Assembly (NCBI GenBank): GCA_021229015.1
Contig: CM037792.1
Span: 42,477,655-42,541,654, forward strand
Direction: 5' to 3'
Source: Solen grandis
Lineage: Eukaryota > Mollusca > Bivalvia > Adapedonta > Solenidae
DNA: 64,000 bases
Positions 34,639 through 45,262 of the stretch are shown here, piece after piece; the first letter of the stretch is position 1; every line of letters begins with the position of its first letter. Both the position numbers and the translations under genes were made by a program. Under the pieces are notes generated by a model. That model saw only the letters and a program-made list of their open reading frames with translations. It did not search any database and was not told where the DNA came from.

Positions 34639-37600
34639 ATGAGACCAAGAAAATTTAAAGATCTCATTGATGAAAAAACTATTGATGATATAGATGAAGA
34701 AGATATAATTGAATATATTAAGTTATTAAGAAAAAGAATAGTTATTAATCAGTTTCCTTTGAAAATAAAAATAATAATAACAAGTGAATTTTTAACCCCT
34801 TTAGCTCTTGATATAATAGAAAGTCATTACTCTCACCCTGTTCAAGTTATTCAATCACAAAATAATATAAAAGAATTCTATAATAGTTTAATAGATAAAT
34901 TTAAAGCTTGGATAGATGAATTTCAAGAAAGTGGATCTGGTTTTGTTTTTAGAAATATTAAAAGTGTAGAAGTAAAACAATATAAATATAATTATCAAAA
35001 AGCTTCATCTTATATACCTCTTCAATTTAAATCAAGTAATATTATAATGTTCAAAATAAAAAGATAATAAATGTTTTCTCTGGGCAATACTATCAAAGTT
35101 ATTCCCTGCAGATGATAACAAAGAAAGAGTGACAAAATATAAACCATATGAAAATAAACTTAATATGGATGGGATTGAATATCCTGTAGCTATAAAAGAT
35201 ATTCCAAAAGTAGAGAGACAAAATAATTTAATTATAAATGTTTTCGCATTAGAAGATCAATCTAATAGACAATCTTTATATCCAGTTTATGTTTCAAACA
35301 ATGTTTCACAGCTGGAAAATGCAAAGCAGCTGGAACAAAGTTCCATACAAAGTTCCGAAAATGTAGTTGATCTCTTATACATTGAAAGTAATGAAAATAC
35401 CCATTATTGTTTAATTAAAAATTTAGATAGTTTTCGTTATAAGAATAATCATAAACAATTTACATGTAGAAATTGTTTACAAGGATTTCAAAGGGAAACA
35501 ACATTAAATAATCATAAAGAAATATGTTATAATAATGAACACTGTAAATCTAAATTACCTGAACCAGGAAAAAATATTCTTAAATTTAAAAATTACCATT
35601 TCAAAAATAAATTACCATTTGTTATATATTCTGATTTTGAATCAAATAATATTCCATTATCACTACTAAACCAAATCCTAATGAATCTTACACAAATAAA
35701 ATATTTAAACAAGAAGTAAATATTTAAAAAAAATATAAATTTACTTATAAAAAAAAACAATATTAAATAAGTATGAAGAAGAAGAATTTCAAGAAGCAAC
35801 TGAATGTTATATTTGTGAAAAAGGTTTTGAAAAACATGTTACTGGTAAAGTAAGAGAACATAATCATCTTTCTGGGAAATATAGAGGAGCAGCATGTCAA
35901 TCATGTAATACAAAAGAAGGTAAAGTAACAAAGTTAATACCTGTATTCTTTCATAATGGTTCTAATTATGATTTCCACTTTTTAATTGAAGAACTTATGA
36001 AATATGAAGATGAATATAATAAAGTAAAACTTCTTTCAAAAAGTTCAGAAGAATATATTTCTATAGATTATGGATCATATTATAAAAAATTAAGATTCTT
36101 AGATTCTTATAGATTTATGAGTAAAGGGTTAGCAGGGATAGCTGAATCAATGGATGAATTTCCCATTTTAGAAAAAGAGTTTAATAGTTAAAAAAAAATT
36201 TAAAAACAAGAAGGAATATCTAAAAAAGAATATCAACATGTCAAAGAGTTTTCAATCATTATAAATGTAAATCTTTAAAAGATTATCATGAATTATATTT
36301 AAAAACAGATGTTTTAATCTTAGCTGATGCATTTGAAAAGTTTAGAAAATTCTTCTTAAAACATCATGAAATAGATCCTTGTTATTGTTACTCTGCTCCA
36401 GGATTAACATGGCAATGTGGACTAAAATATACTGGAGTAGAGTTAGAATTATTAACTGATATAGATATGTTGCAAATGTTTGAAAAAGGAATAAGAGGAG
36501 GATTTTCAGGAGTATTAGGTCCTAGACATGTAAAAGCTTTTAACAAATATACTCCTAATTATAATGGAGGAAAAAGAATTTTAGATGAATATGAAAAAAA
36601 AGAAGCAAAAGAAATATTAAATAATGGTGGAGATTTATCTACATTCTTAGAAGAAAAATTCTTATTATATTTAGATGCTAATAATCTTTATGGATGGGCA
36701 ATGTCTCAAAAGTTACCAACCAAAGATTTTAAATGGGAAAAAGATCCTAATTATTATAAAAATATTCCAAAGGGTAGAGGTTGTATAATTGAATGTGATT
36801 TAGAGTATACAGATGAATGTAAAAAGAAAACAAATAAATATCCTTTAGCACCTGAAAAGATGTGTATAAAGAAAGAAGAACTTTCTCCTTAAAATTTTTA
36901 GGAGATAAACCATTAGGTAAAGAATTTTAAAATAAATTTGAATGAAAGTTAAAAAGTTTATAAACAATTTCATTTGAAGAATCAGATTGGTTAAAGAAAT
37001 ATATTGATTTTAACACTGAACAAAGAACTAAATAAACCTAATTTTAAAGATTCAGTTATATTCAATGATAACCTTGTTGCAATTGTAAATAATGTTACTT
37101 CTGGGAAAAGAATGAATTATTGCTTCAGATTCAGTTTTAGGTGATACTCCAATAATACTAAGATATAAAAACAAAATATATATTGATAAGATAGAAGATA
37201 TTATAGATGAATATGAATATTCAAATGGTAAATTTTATTGTAAACTTATAAATTTAGAAGTTTGGACGAGTAAAGGATTTGTTAAATTAAAAACTGTAAT
37301 TAAACATGAAACAGAAAAAGAAATTTTTAGAGTTGTTACACCAGTAGGATTTGTTGATGTAACTGAAGATCATTCTTTAATAAAAGATGATAATGAAATT
37401 ATTAAACCTAAAGATTTAACACTAAATACAAATCTTTTATTTAACGATAATTAAAAAATAAACCGGCTGTGAAACATTAAATCCACCATTAAAAGAAGAA
37501 TTTTTAAAATTAGAACCAACAACTTTAGAAGAGAAAAAAGCTTTTATAGAAGGATTCTTTTTAGCAGATGGATCTAGTGGAATTTATCCAAAAAATAAAT

Positions 37601-38359
37601 ATTGTTGGTGTTTAAATAATCAAGACTTAAATCTTTTAAATAAATGTTTAGAATGGTGTAAAGAAATATATCCAACAGATTTTAAAATAATAGATTGTAT
37701 GAGATCATCTGCAGTTTATAAAGTTATCCCTAAAGGAAATATTAAAGTAATGGCAACACTTTTTGAAAAATTTTATACTGATAAAAAAGAAAAATATATT
37801 CCTTATAAAATTCTTAATAAAGACTATAATTATAGATTATTCTTCTTTAGAGGATTTTACCAAGGAGATGGATATAAGAAAGGAAAGAAATCAAATTTCT
37901 CTTTTTCACAAAAAAGTAAAATTACATTTTCATGTTTACATTATCTTATAACATCTCCCAAATTTTTTTAAAAAAAAAAAACAAATTTAAAAAAGATAAT
38001 ACCGTTAAAAAAAAATATATATGATTTATCTACAGAAACTGGGGATTTTAATTGTGGATTTCCATTAATCGTAAAAAATACTTTCTTAAAAAACAAAAGA
38101 TGTTTATAAAGATTTAGAAAAAAAAAATGAATATTTGGATACATCGGACTATCCTAAAAATCATCCACTTTATTCAGAAAAAAATAAAAAAGTAATAGGT
38201 ATGTTTAAAGATGAATTAAATGGTTATATTATGAATGAGATAGTTTTCTTAAGAAGTAAAGCTTATTCTTATACTTTATCTAAACCATTGAATGGTTGTG
38301 AAATGTTAAATGAATTAATAGAAACTAAGAAATTAAAGGAAAACAACAAATATTTTTAA
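34639..38359 (+). pseudogene. Protein-primed-type DNA polymerase B, frameshifted, with intein
   Basis: Replicates the element. In order: N-terminal domain (34639-35067), CFLWAILSKLFPADD (35072 on), C2H2-like finger CRNCLQGFQ ... HKEIC, ExoI DFES (~35635), an HNH-like Cys/His region (~35800), ExoII HNGSNYDFHFL, ExoIII YLKTDVLILADAF (~36297) and motif A LYLDANNLYGWAM (~36666). At least five frame changes occur. Motif B and its neighbours, expected between FNTEQR (~37015) and KPNFKDSVIFND (~37045), are missing, as is a block before motif C. Motif C is split by the intein. After it the frame resumes at KDVYKDLEKK, continues to GMFKDELNG and stops early, lacking the usual C-terminal end. Unlikely to make active polymerase. 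Confidence 0.92.
37131..38079 (+). other. Intein with LAGLIDADG homing endonuclease inside PolB motif C
   Basis: Would excise itself from the polymerase by protein splicing. Block A is SVLGDTPI with Ser1, block B is TPVGFVDVTEDHSL, the two endonuclease motifs are FIEGFFLADGSSG (37546-37584) and RGFYQGDGYKKG (~37850-37885), block F is YDLSTETGDFNCGF, and block G is LIVKN followed by Thr. The usual penultimate His is Lys. It sits after an Asp in place of YxD^TDS, the site also used by inteins in large-virus polymerases (family knowledge). A stop at ~37452 and frame changes break the reading, and a short module (CCGGCTGTGAAACATT) interrupts it at 37462. Confidence 0.9.
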
Positions 38360-38402
38360 AAATTTTTTTTAATGAAACCAACAAATAAATAAATGAAAGA
38401 TA

Positions 38403-38873
38403 TTACCATTTATGTAGCTTCCATGCAACAAATCCAGTTAATGTCATTCCACCAATAATAAATATAATCTCTCTATTTTTTTGATCTTCAGAAGGAGTAT
38501 AAAAATCACTTAATGTAGGTTCTTTACGGACAAGGGAACCGCTGCTCTGCACAAAGTCCGGCTGTGAAACATTATCAGTTTTATCACCACCAGTTGCATA
38601 ATAATATTCTTTCATTGATTCATCAACATCTTCAAAGGTTTGTTTAGAGTGTTGTTCTTTTTGTAATTGTTCATTTAAAAAATCTTGTCTTTCTAATCTT
38701 TCTTTATTCCATTCATCACGTGCAGCTTGTAATTGTTCCATTGCTCTATCATGTCTTTTTTTCTCTTCATCAGCATCCTTTTTACCAATATGAGAAAATA
38801 AATAATTACTACCTGAAAATGAAAATGCATTAACCACTGCTCCACCAATCATCATTGCTATTGCACTTGCCAT
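38403..38873 (-). CDS. Conserved Polinton membrane protein (156 aa)
   Basis: Intact. The N-terminal hydrophobic, Gly/Ala-rich segment (MASAIAMMIGGAVVNAFSF) is followed by a charged coiled coil (residues ~30-85) and a C-terminal membrane segment (IIFIIGGMTLTGFVAWKL). I recall similar proteins in cnidarian and other invertebrate Polintons, but no function is known to me. Residues ~102-115 (SQPDFVQSSGSLVRK) are encoded by one of the element's palindromic modules and look like an in-frame insertion. Last gene of the minus-strand block. Confidence 0.8.
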   Translation of the reverse strand: MASAIAMMIGGAVVNAFSFSGSNYLFSHIGKKDADEEKKRHDRAMEQLQAARDEWNKERLERQDFLNEQLQKEQHSKQTFEDVDESMKEYYYATGGDKTDNVSQPDFVQSSGSLVRKEPTLSDFYTPSEDQKNREIIFIIGGMTLTGFVAWKLHKW

Positions 38874-38879
38874 TTTATA

Positions 38880-38990
38880 TGGAACAAGTTCCAGCTACGG
38901 AACGGCTGTATAACACTGTGAAACATTACGGATAAAATCCTGCTACGGAACGGCTGTATAACACTACGGAACATTATGGATTAAACACTA
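38880..38990. repeat. Double copy of the Polinton palindromic module, intergenic
   Basis: CTACGGAACGGCTGTATAAC occurs twice, 56 bp apart, with CACTGTGAAACATTACGGAT between. Same modules as those found inside coding regions. Confidence 0.85.
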
Positions 38991-39018
38991 TTTACTTTTT
39001 TAAAAAAATAAACATAAA

Positions 39019-39246
39019 TTACTTCATAATATCAGCAGGAATAATACCTTGTTTAACTAACATATTTCTTGTATAAGTAGCTAGAAGAATATCAAGAGTT
39101 AACATTGAAACATCACTAAAATTTAAATCTACTCTAGGAGCAGGTTTTCTTAAAACCTTTTTAATTATTTCTGCATAACCAATTGTTAAAACAGAAACTA
39201 CTCCTGCATGATAAGCTGTATTAACAATTTGTTTTTCATCCGCCAT
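39019..39246 (-). CDS. Small conserved Polinton protein (75 aa)
   Basis: Intact; begins MADEKQIVNTAYHAGVVSVL and ends VKQGIIPADIMK, with two weakly hydrophobic segments. I recall homologues of the same size in other invertebrate Polintons; no known function. The leader AAATTTGTTTTCTAAAAA directly before ATG is nearly identical to that of the gene at 34367. Confidence 0.8.
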   Translation of the reverse strand: MADEKQIVNTAYHAGVVSVLTIGYAEIIKKVLRKPAPRVDLNFSDVSMLTLDILLATYTRNMLVKQGIIPADIMK

Positions 39247-39284
39247 TTTTTAGAAAACAAATTTGTGTTAAGCTACACGGAATA

Positions 39285-39749
39285 TTAAAGATCAAATGGA
39301 TCAACTTTTTCTTGTGGATCAACTTTTTCTTGTGGTTTAATTTCTTTCTGTATGGGGTTTACGGAACGGCTGTGAAACATTACTTGTTTAGAATTATATA
39401 TATATAATCCTAATCCAAAAACTCCGACTAAACATAAAGGTATATAATTTTTGTATATATTTACACGGATGAAATCCAACTGTGAACTTTGTCCACTATG
39501 TTGAACTTCTTTAACTTCATTATTTTGTCGTAGTGTATAGCGTTCCGTAGCCGGACTTTGTCCGTCCTCTTTTGTAATAGATTTTAATTGAATGTTTTCT
39601 TTCTTCATTTCTTCCATTTCTTTTCTTTTTAATTCAGCTTTCATTTTTTTTACTTCTGCACCTTTCTTACCAGCAGATACTCGTTTTGGATTTTTTATTT
39701 TTATTTTAACTTCGGAACTAGTGTAGCCTTCAGGGGTTTCTTCATTCAT
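39285..39749 (-). CDS. Basic single-pass membrane protein (154 aa)
   Basis: I choose the start at 39749 (MNEETPEGYTSSEV) because it overlaps the stop of the preceding gene by 8 bp (ATGAATGA). The Lys-rich N-terminal half may bind DNA. One membrane segment follows (YIPLCLVGVFGLGLYIY), then a short tail. Three peptides (QSPATERYT, QSSQLDFIR, MFHSRSVN) are encoded by palindromic modules. Function unknown; a core or membrane-linked structural role is plausible. Confidence 0.7.
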   Translation of the reverse strand: MNEETPEGYTSSEVKIKIKNPKRVSAGKKGAEVKKMKAELKRKEMEEMKKENIQLKSITKEDGQSPATERYTLRQNNEVKEVQHSGQSSQLDFIRVNIYKNYIPLCLVGVFGLGLYIYNSKQVMFHSRSVNPIQKEIKPQEKVDPQEKVDPFDL

Positions 39750-40383
39750 TTTTATTAGTGATATTTTCACTTTTTTCAACTGGTGTATTTTCAACTGGTG
39801 TATTTTCAACTGGTGTAGTAAAGTGCTCCGCAGTGTTATACAGCCGTTCCGTAGCCGGGCTTTGCCCGAAGTCAATATGACTAGCAGTTGTTATCATAGT
39901 AGTAAAAGGAGCAAGATACATTCCATATCTATAATACAATTCACAACAAGTGTTATTTAAAGCATGATTGATAAATGGATCTTCTTCTAAATCTTGTATT
40001 AGTTTTGGTGGATTAACAACATTAAAATATTTTGATACACCCATAACATATAAATTAATAAAAGAATTACCTATTGTCTTAGTCATACTTGCTCCTAATC
40101 TAGCTTCATATCTACAGTATAATTTGTTTATTTGTTCTGGTGTTATTTTATCAATGTCTGACATTTGTAAGTCTTTACCAAGATATTGTTTACTTCCTCC
40201 ACCAGCAACAATAGCTGATAATCTTTCACGTTTTGTTTCATCTATAGTGCTACGGATAAAGTCCGGCTGCGTAGCATTACGAACTTTGTCTGGCTGTGGA
40301 CTTTGTGCAGAGCAGCGGTTCCCTTGTCCGGCTGCGGAGCATTGTGAAACACTATTTTGATTAAGAAATTCTTTGGCATCCAT
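39742..40383 (-). CDS. Conserved Polinton protein (213 aa)
   Basis: The start at 40383 (MDAKEFLNQNSV) follows TATATAAA and fits the element's start context; an upstream ATG at 40527 in the same frame adds a hydrophobic stretch and is less likely. The conserved body (KRERLSAIVAGGG, LCRYEARLG-like YCRYEARLG, NNTCCELYYRYGMYL) recalls a protein common in invertebrate Polintons. About 33 residues near the N terminus and ~17 near the C terminus derive from palindromic modules, and PVENT is repeated near the end. Function unknown. Confidence 0.75.
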   Translation of the reverse strand: MDAKEFLNQNSVSQCSAAGQGNRCSAQSPQPDKVRNATQPDFIRSTIDETKRERLSAIVAGGGSKQYLGKDLQMSDIDKITPEQINKLYCRYEARLGASMTKTIGNSFINLYVMGVSKYFNVVNPPKLIQDLEEDPFINHALNNTCCELYYRYGMYLAPFTTMITTASHIDFGQSPATERLYNTAEHFTTPVENTPVENTPVEKSENITNKNE

Positions 40384-40619
40384 TTTATATATTAATTTTT
40401 TAAGTTTACTTATAAGTAAATTTATTTTAAATATTCCATATCCAACTATGGAACAGCTGCAGAGCAATATTGATAAGAATATAATATTTGTTATCACCGA
40501 TGTTGTTTGATAGAGGATTGTTAACATTTTTTAAGCATTATTATGTATAACTTAAGGTATATATAAGCATTACTTTTACATTACTTAAGCATTACTATGT
40601 ATACCTTAAGGTAAACATA

Positions 40620-41249
40620 TTAATCAACCACATAATAATTAGTAGGTTGATCAGTTTTCAAAATTAATTTACTATGTTTCTTTTTTTTCAATTCTTCTTT
40701 AATTCTTTCTCTTTCTTCTAATGTAGGTATTACATCGTTTTCTCTTAAACAGTTTTCAAAACTATCCCTATCTTTTGTATAAAAAATACATAACCATTTT
40801 GTTTGTTCCCTAAGATCTTTTAAAACTGAATTATATCTTTGTGAAATAACCCATACACTTTGTTCTGCATGTCTACCTGAAAAAGCTAACTCTGATAACA
40901 TATCTTTTTTCTTTGTTAATTGTTTAGTTGCACTACAGTCATCTATAATATATAGTGTTGGTTTTCCTTGATATTTATTAAAGAATATTCTTAATAATTC
41001 TTGTATTTTTTCTTCTCCATTAACAATAGGATTAACAATTATTAAATTCTTTGTTTTTGGATTTCTAATATCACCAATCCATTGTCTATTTTTATAAGCT
41101 TTATTCCATTGAATAGTAGGACAAAGAATAATAATATATTCAAATACACCTCTATAATCATTTTCTAAAAGATCTAAAACAAATTCTGTTTTTCCACATC
41201 CAGTTTGTCCACAGATAATTGCACAGTGTGGATATTTAGGTAACTCCAT
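40620..41249 (-). CDS. A32/FtsK-type DNA packaging ATPase
   Basis: 209 residues, intact. It would pump element DNA into capsids. Walker A is GQTGCGKTEF near the N terminus; Walker B is TLYIIDDCSA; a sensor-like WVISQRYNS follows. Length is typical for Polinton ATPases. The start at 41249 (MELPKYPHCAI) is preferred. An upstream ATG at 41309 only adds residues encoded by a palindromic module lying between this gene and the capsid gene. Confidence 0.9.
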   Translation of the reverse strand: MELPKYPHCAIICGQTGCGKTEFVLDLLENDYRGVFEYIIILCPTIQWNKAYKNRQWIGDIRNPKTKNLIIVNPIVNGEEKIQELLRIFFNKYQGKPTLYIIDDCSATKQLTKKKDMLSELAFSGRHAEQSVWVISQRYNSVLKDLREQTKWLCIFYTKDRDSFENCLRENDVIPTLEERERIKEELKKKKHSKLILKTDQPTNYYVVD

Positions 41250-41298
41250 TTTTAATGGAACTTTGTTCCAGCTGTGGATGAAGTCCAGCTGTATAACA

Positions 41299-42538
41299 CT
41301 ATGAAACACTAATACATAATTTCTTTAAATCTTCCATCTTCAAAATTAATTTGTGCATCTTGTATAACAAAAGATAAACATTTATTGGCTCATCCGATCC
41401 TGCGTCTTTTGTTATTTGTATAGTTATACCTTCTGATGCATTTTCAATTCTTCTCCCTGAACCATGTAGAGAGTTATCATCCGTTGAACGTAAATCTAAC
41501 CATAATGCATAATTGGTTGTTAGATATTTTTCTAATGTTGTATAGGTAAAATTTAATTTTTTTATCATCTTACTAATTTCTTTATCATCTTTTGAATTAA
41601 AAGCAAAGAATTTATTTATCTCATCCCACTGTTGATAAGCTTTCATTCCTTGACTGTATAGTTGATTTGGAACTCCTTCTATTGTTATTTCTACTTTTGT
41701 TATTTCAGGATTAAAATAATGTTCTGTTGATGCTCTATCCGGATCTTCAAATAACATTAGAATACCTTTCATACTTCTAGCCGGAACATTTAGATTAATA
41801 TTCCAAAGTGTATCAGATTTATTTTTTGTTATTTTCCTATGTCTAAGTATTCTATCATATAAAATAACCATCTTACCACTAAATCTATTTCTAATTATTC
41901 TAGCTAATTCAACATCAGAAACACTTTCAAATTCTAAACAAATATTCTTAATAACATAAGAAGCATTATTATCACTAGATTTAACTACATTATTATAATC
42001 ATTAAATGTAAGTTCATATTCAAGTCTATCTCCTAGACCCGCTTGATAAAAAGGCATATGTGATTCTAATAATTCAAAATCTAGAGGAATACAAAATCTA
42101 TTTCCATAAGCTTTTACAATAGCTTCATCTTGTGTATCTGAGGAAGCATTACCAGCTCCAACTCTATTTAATTTATTTTACCAATTCCTTGGGCCTTTTA
42201 TTCCTAAATAAAATAACAATTTATTTCAATTCAATTGACATTACTTCATTTCCTGATATTTTTATTACAGTTTTCTTAATTATTGATCTTCCTATGTTTG
42301 GATATATTGTTGCATTTGCATCACTATCACTTTTGATTTCAATTTCAAATGCTAATCTTGTTGTTCCAGGAACAATAACATCATTACCACTTAGATTAGG
42401 AAATCTTACTAACAATTGTTGATTTTGATCAATGGTTGAAGGATTATTGCTTATTACAACACTTTGACGAATACCTCTAATACCTCTAGGTTCTCTTATT
42501 CTTCTGTATGGGTTTAGTTTTTCTCCGTAAGCTGCCAT
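41299..42538 (-). pseudogene. Major-capsid-like protein, frameshifted
   Basis: The first part (42538-42221) runs from MAAYGEKLNPYRRI to GNEVMSIELK. The frame is then lost for ~60 bp, where a short deletion is likely, and resumes from RVGAGNASSDTQ near 42165 through FYQAGLGDRLEYELTFNDYN to the stop at 41299. Total coding length is about 410 residues. Strand-rich composition, size, abundance in related elements and position next to the packaging ATPase favour the double-jelly-roll major capsid protein. I cannot confirm the fold without structure prediction. Confidence 0.6.
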
Positions 42539-42619
42539 TTTTTAGAGGAAATTTTTAATGTTTTAAAACTGGAATTTTTATTCCATAGTGCTCCGCAACC
42601 GGATAAAATCCGTATTAAA

Positions 42620-43848
42620 ATGGCAGAAGGAGGATATGATTTTGAAAATCCTGTATATGATGAAGATGATTATGATGATTATGATGAGGAAACTCCTCTT
42701 ATAGATGATAATGATGAACAAAGTCAAAGTAGTGCTATCGATAATGTTTATAATAATGTTGATACAGGAACAAACCCTGAATATTTATTGAAACATATGA
42801 CGAACTTGTTTTATGAAAGAAACCAAGAACCTATGAGGGAAATTAATACCTTAATAAAAAAGGGGTAATAAAGAATATCCTATATCATATTATGAAACAA
42901 ACAATTATAATGAAACATTAAAATATTATTCACTTGACACACTTCAGAAGAAATATCGTATTGATTTTGTTCGAAGGGTTTTAGGAGTAGATGATTTTCA
43001 ATCTTATTCTACAAGGGTTAGTCATGGTAGAAAAGAGTTGGCTCAATTAATTGAGGAACGAGATAAGATTAATAATATAGAAAATAACATTAATACTATG
43101 GAAATGACTGATTTACCTAGAGTAGCTGAAACTGTAGCAAATGCTGCTGAAACTGTAATGGAAACATCTTTTTCTGAAGAAGCCGAAACTAGAGTGAAAG
43201 AAATAGTTGGAATTGATCAAGGAACACAAACATTTACAACTAAAAGAGATATTGATGGAGTCCTTAAAGCAATGACTACTGTAAAAGAAGAGCTTGCAAA
43301 TAACTTGGCTAAATTAAATGAAACAAATAAAGACTTAGCAAGAGAAAAAAATAAATTAGAAAGAGCTAAGGAAGATAATGATGAATTCCAAATAGAAAGA
43401 ATCACTAAAAGAATAAGTGATTTAGAGATAGAGAGAAAAAATAGAAAAAAAAACAACATTAGCAGAAAGAATAAAAACTTTATTTAGAGAACAAGGGATT
43501 ACAATTGTTAGTATTTTAACTGCTTTTGGAATGATTATTGGTGTTATTGTTGAGACTTTTATTCCTGGTGGTGGTGGAACTGTAACACCTAAACCTCCTG
43601 GGAAAGGAGGAAATGTAAGAGATTGGATAAAAAAACAATTGGGTAATATTGCTAAACTATTAGCAAAACTTGCAGGTAAAGCGGTAGAAGCATTACCTGG
43701 AATTATTGGAGCTATTGTTGGATGGTTACTGAAAACAACAGGGAACATAGTTGCATGGTTTGGTAATAATTTATGGGCTTTATTAATTTTAGTTATAGGA
43801 ATGATTTATACAGCTGTTAGTGCTCCGCAGCCGAACAAAGTTCGTTAG
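42620..43848 (+). pseudogene. Acidic/coiled-coil protein with amphipathic membrane-active tail (two frameshifts)
   Basis: An acidic N terminus (YDFENPVYDEDDYDDYDEE), a long central coiled coil (~43038-43440) and a Gly/Pro linker (FIPGGGGTVTPKPPGKGG) lead to a hydrophobic, amphipathic tail (LAKLAGKAVEALPGIIG, WLLKTTGNIVAWFG, NLWALLILVIGMIYTAVS). Frames change at the G4 run near 42865 and at the A9 run near 43450. I recall single-frame homologues in cnidarian elements. The tail suggests membrane anchoring or membrane disruption during entry (inference). The last residues (SAPQPNKVR) are module-encoded. Confidence 0.65.
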
Positions 43849-45246
43849 AGAACATACTCGTAAATAAATAAAGCTAAAAGTCCTACTGTAATACTTCCTG
43901 TTATAATAGCTGTTTTATCATCTTCATGTTCATCCGTTGTTTCAATGAGATCACTAGGTTTTATTGGTTCACTAAGTTTTATTGGTTTACTACGGAATGG
44001 TTGTAAAACACTAGTCCGGACTTCATCCATAGGTTCTGGTAAAGATTTTTTTGTTGGTGTACCACTTATATCTGTGTGTTGTGTAGTAGTAGGTTCAACA
44101 TGAGAAACATTTACATCATTATTTATTCCAAGTGTTTGAATTTTTTCTTCTTCTGCTACTACAATTTCATTATTATAATCTTGTATTGTTCCAATTCTTA
44201 ATTCCATATCACTAGGAGACATATATAATCCTATTCCATAAACATAATCAACTTTACTTCTTGCATATTTTAATACACTTTCATATTTTTTTATTTGAGT
44301 AGGTATATCAATTGGACTGTCAACTGCATCTTGAACATTTGCTAAAAATTGTTTTTGAGCATCAAATGCCATTCCTGTTCCTAAAATATCTGTTTTAGTT
44401 TGAGATTGTGCTCCAAGAATAGCCCAACAATATATTCTTATAGACTCATTAATTCTTTCAACTCCTGCTTGTGTAAAACCTTTTGACTCATCAAGAATAA
44501 AAGTTGTCCATATGTTTTTAAATTCATCTGGTTGTTTGATATAATCAATATGAACTTTTTTAGGTGGGAGATATTCACATTTTGAAATACCACAATGTCT
44601 TCCTCCAGGTACTTCAGGACCAAATGTCATTTTTGATAAATCTAAAGTTTGAGAAGTGCTGCTTTTTATATGTTGTGAAGAATTATCTCTTCTAAAATCT
44701 GTTCTTTCCCAAGCTGTATGACTTGTTGTATATACAATTCCAAGACCTTCTTTATGTCTCCAATCTGTATTAGGATCTACATTAAACTCACTACAAATTT
44801 TTTCATAAGCTTCTCTATCATAATTATTATTAAAAGCATTCCAACTTTTATTTTGTGGAAGAGAAATAGATAATTCTTTTAATATTCTTCTTGTTTGATA
44901 GTAAATATGGAATAAGAATAAAGAACCTGTTAATCCTCCCGCATTTATATGATTTTTTATGTCAACTCCACAACCTGTAGTTGAACACCAAATAGCAAAG
45001 TTTAATTGATTCTGCCAAAATAACATCCAATCACTTTCCCACCTTTCTACTATTTCTTCTGATGTAACTTTAGGTAATAAATATTTTTCAAATATATTAG
45101 GGAAATCTACATTAAAACTTTTCATTCCGTTTCCATCTGATGAAATTATTATTTCTTGTTTTATAATGTTAAGTGTTTTTTTTTTTAAACACTCCTCCAT
45201 GTAAATAATTAACATCTTTATTATATTTAAAAGCTTCAGGGATCAT
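43845..45246 (-). CDS. Conserved tail-anchored Polinton protein (456 aa readable)
   Basis: The open frame 45215-43845 gives 456 residues. A better start at 45246 (MIPEAFKYNKDVNYLHGG) is one base out of frame across an 11-T run at 45176-45186. Conserved-looking blocks include SDWMLFWQNQLNFAIWC, FHIYYQTRRILKELSISLPQ and CEYLPPKKVHIDYIKQPD. The C-terminal third is low-complexity (PIKLSEPIKPSD) and ends in one membrane segment (AIITGSITVGLLALFIYEYV). No enzyme motif is seen. Large structural or membrane protein; function unknown. Overlaps the stop of the coiled-coil gene by 4 bp, tail to tail. Confidence 0.75.
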
Positions 45247-45262
45247 TTTTTATCGGTAAAAA
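45247..45262. promoter_or_regulatory. 16-bp divergent start palindrome
   Basis: CATTTTTTATCGGTAAAAAATG: the minus-strand ATG (45246) and plus-strand ATG (45263) are mirror images around ATCGGT, leaving 16 bp between the two coding regions. Confidence 0.6.

Noticed and set aside
39968..40360. Plus-strand 130-residue open frame
   Set aside because: Fully antisense to the conserved 213-aa gene and without family resemblance.
43845..45215. The 456-aa protein as the missing maturation protease
   Set aside because: No His/Asp/Cys arrangement typical of adenain-like proteases could be seen.
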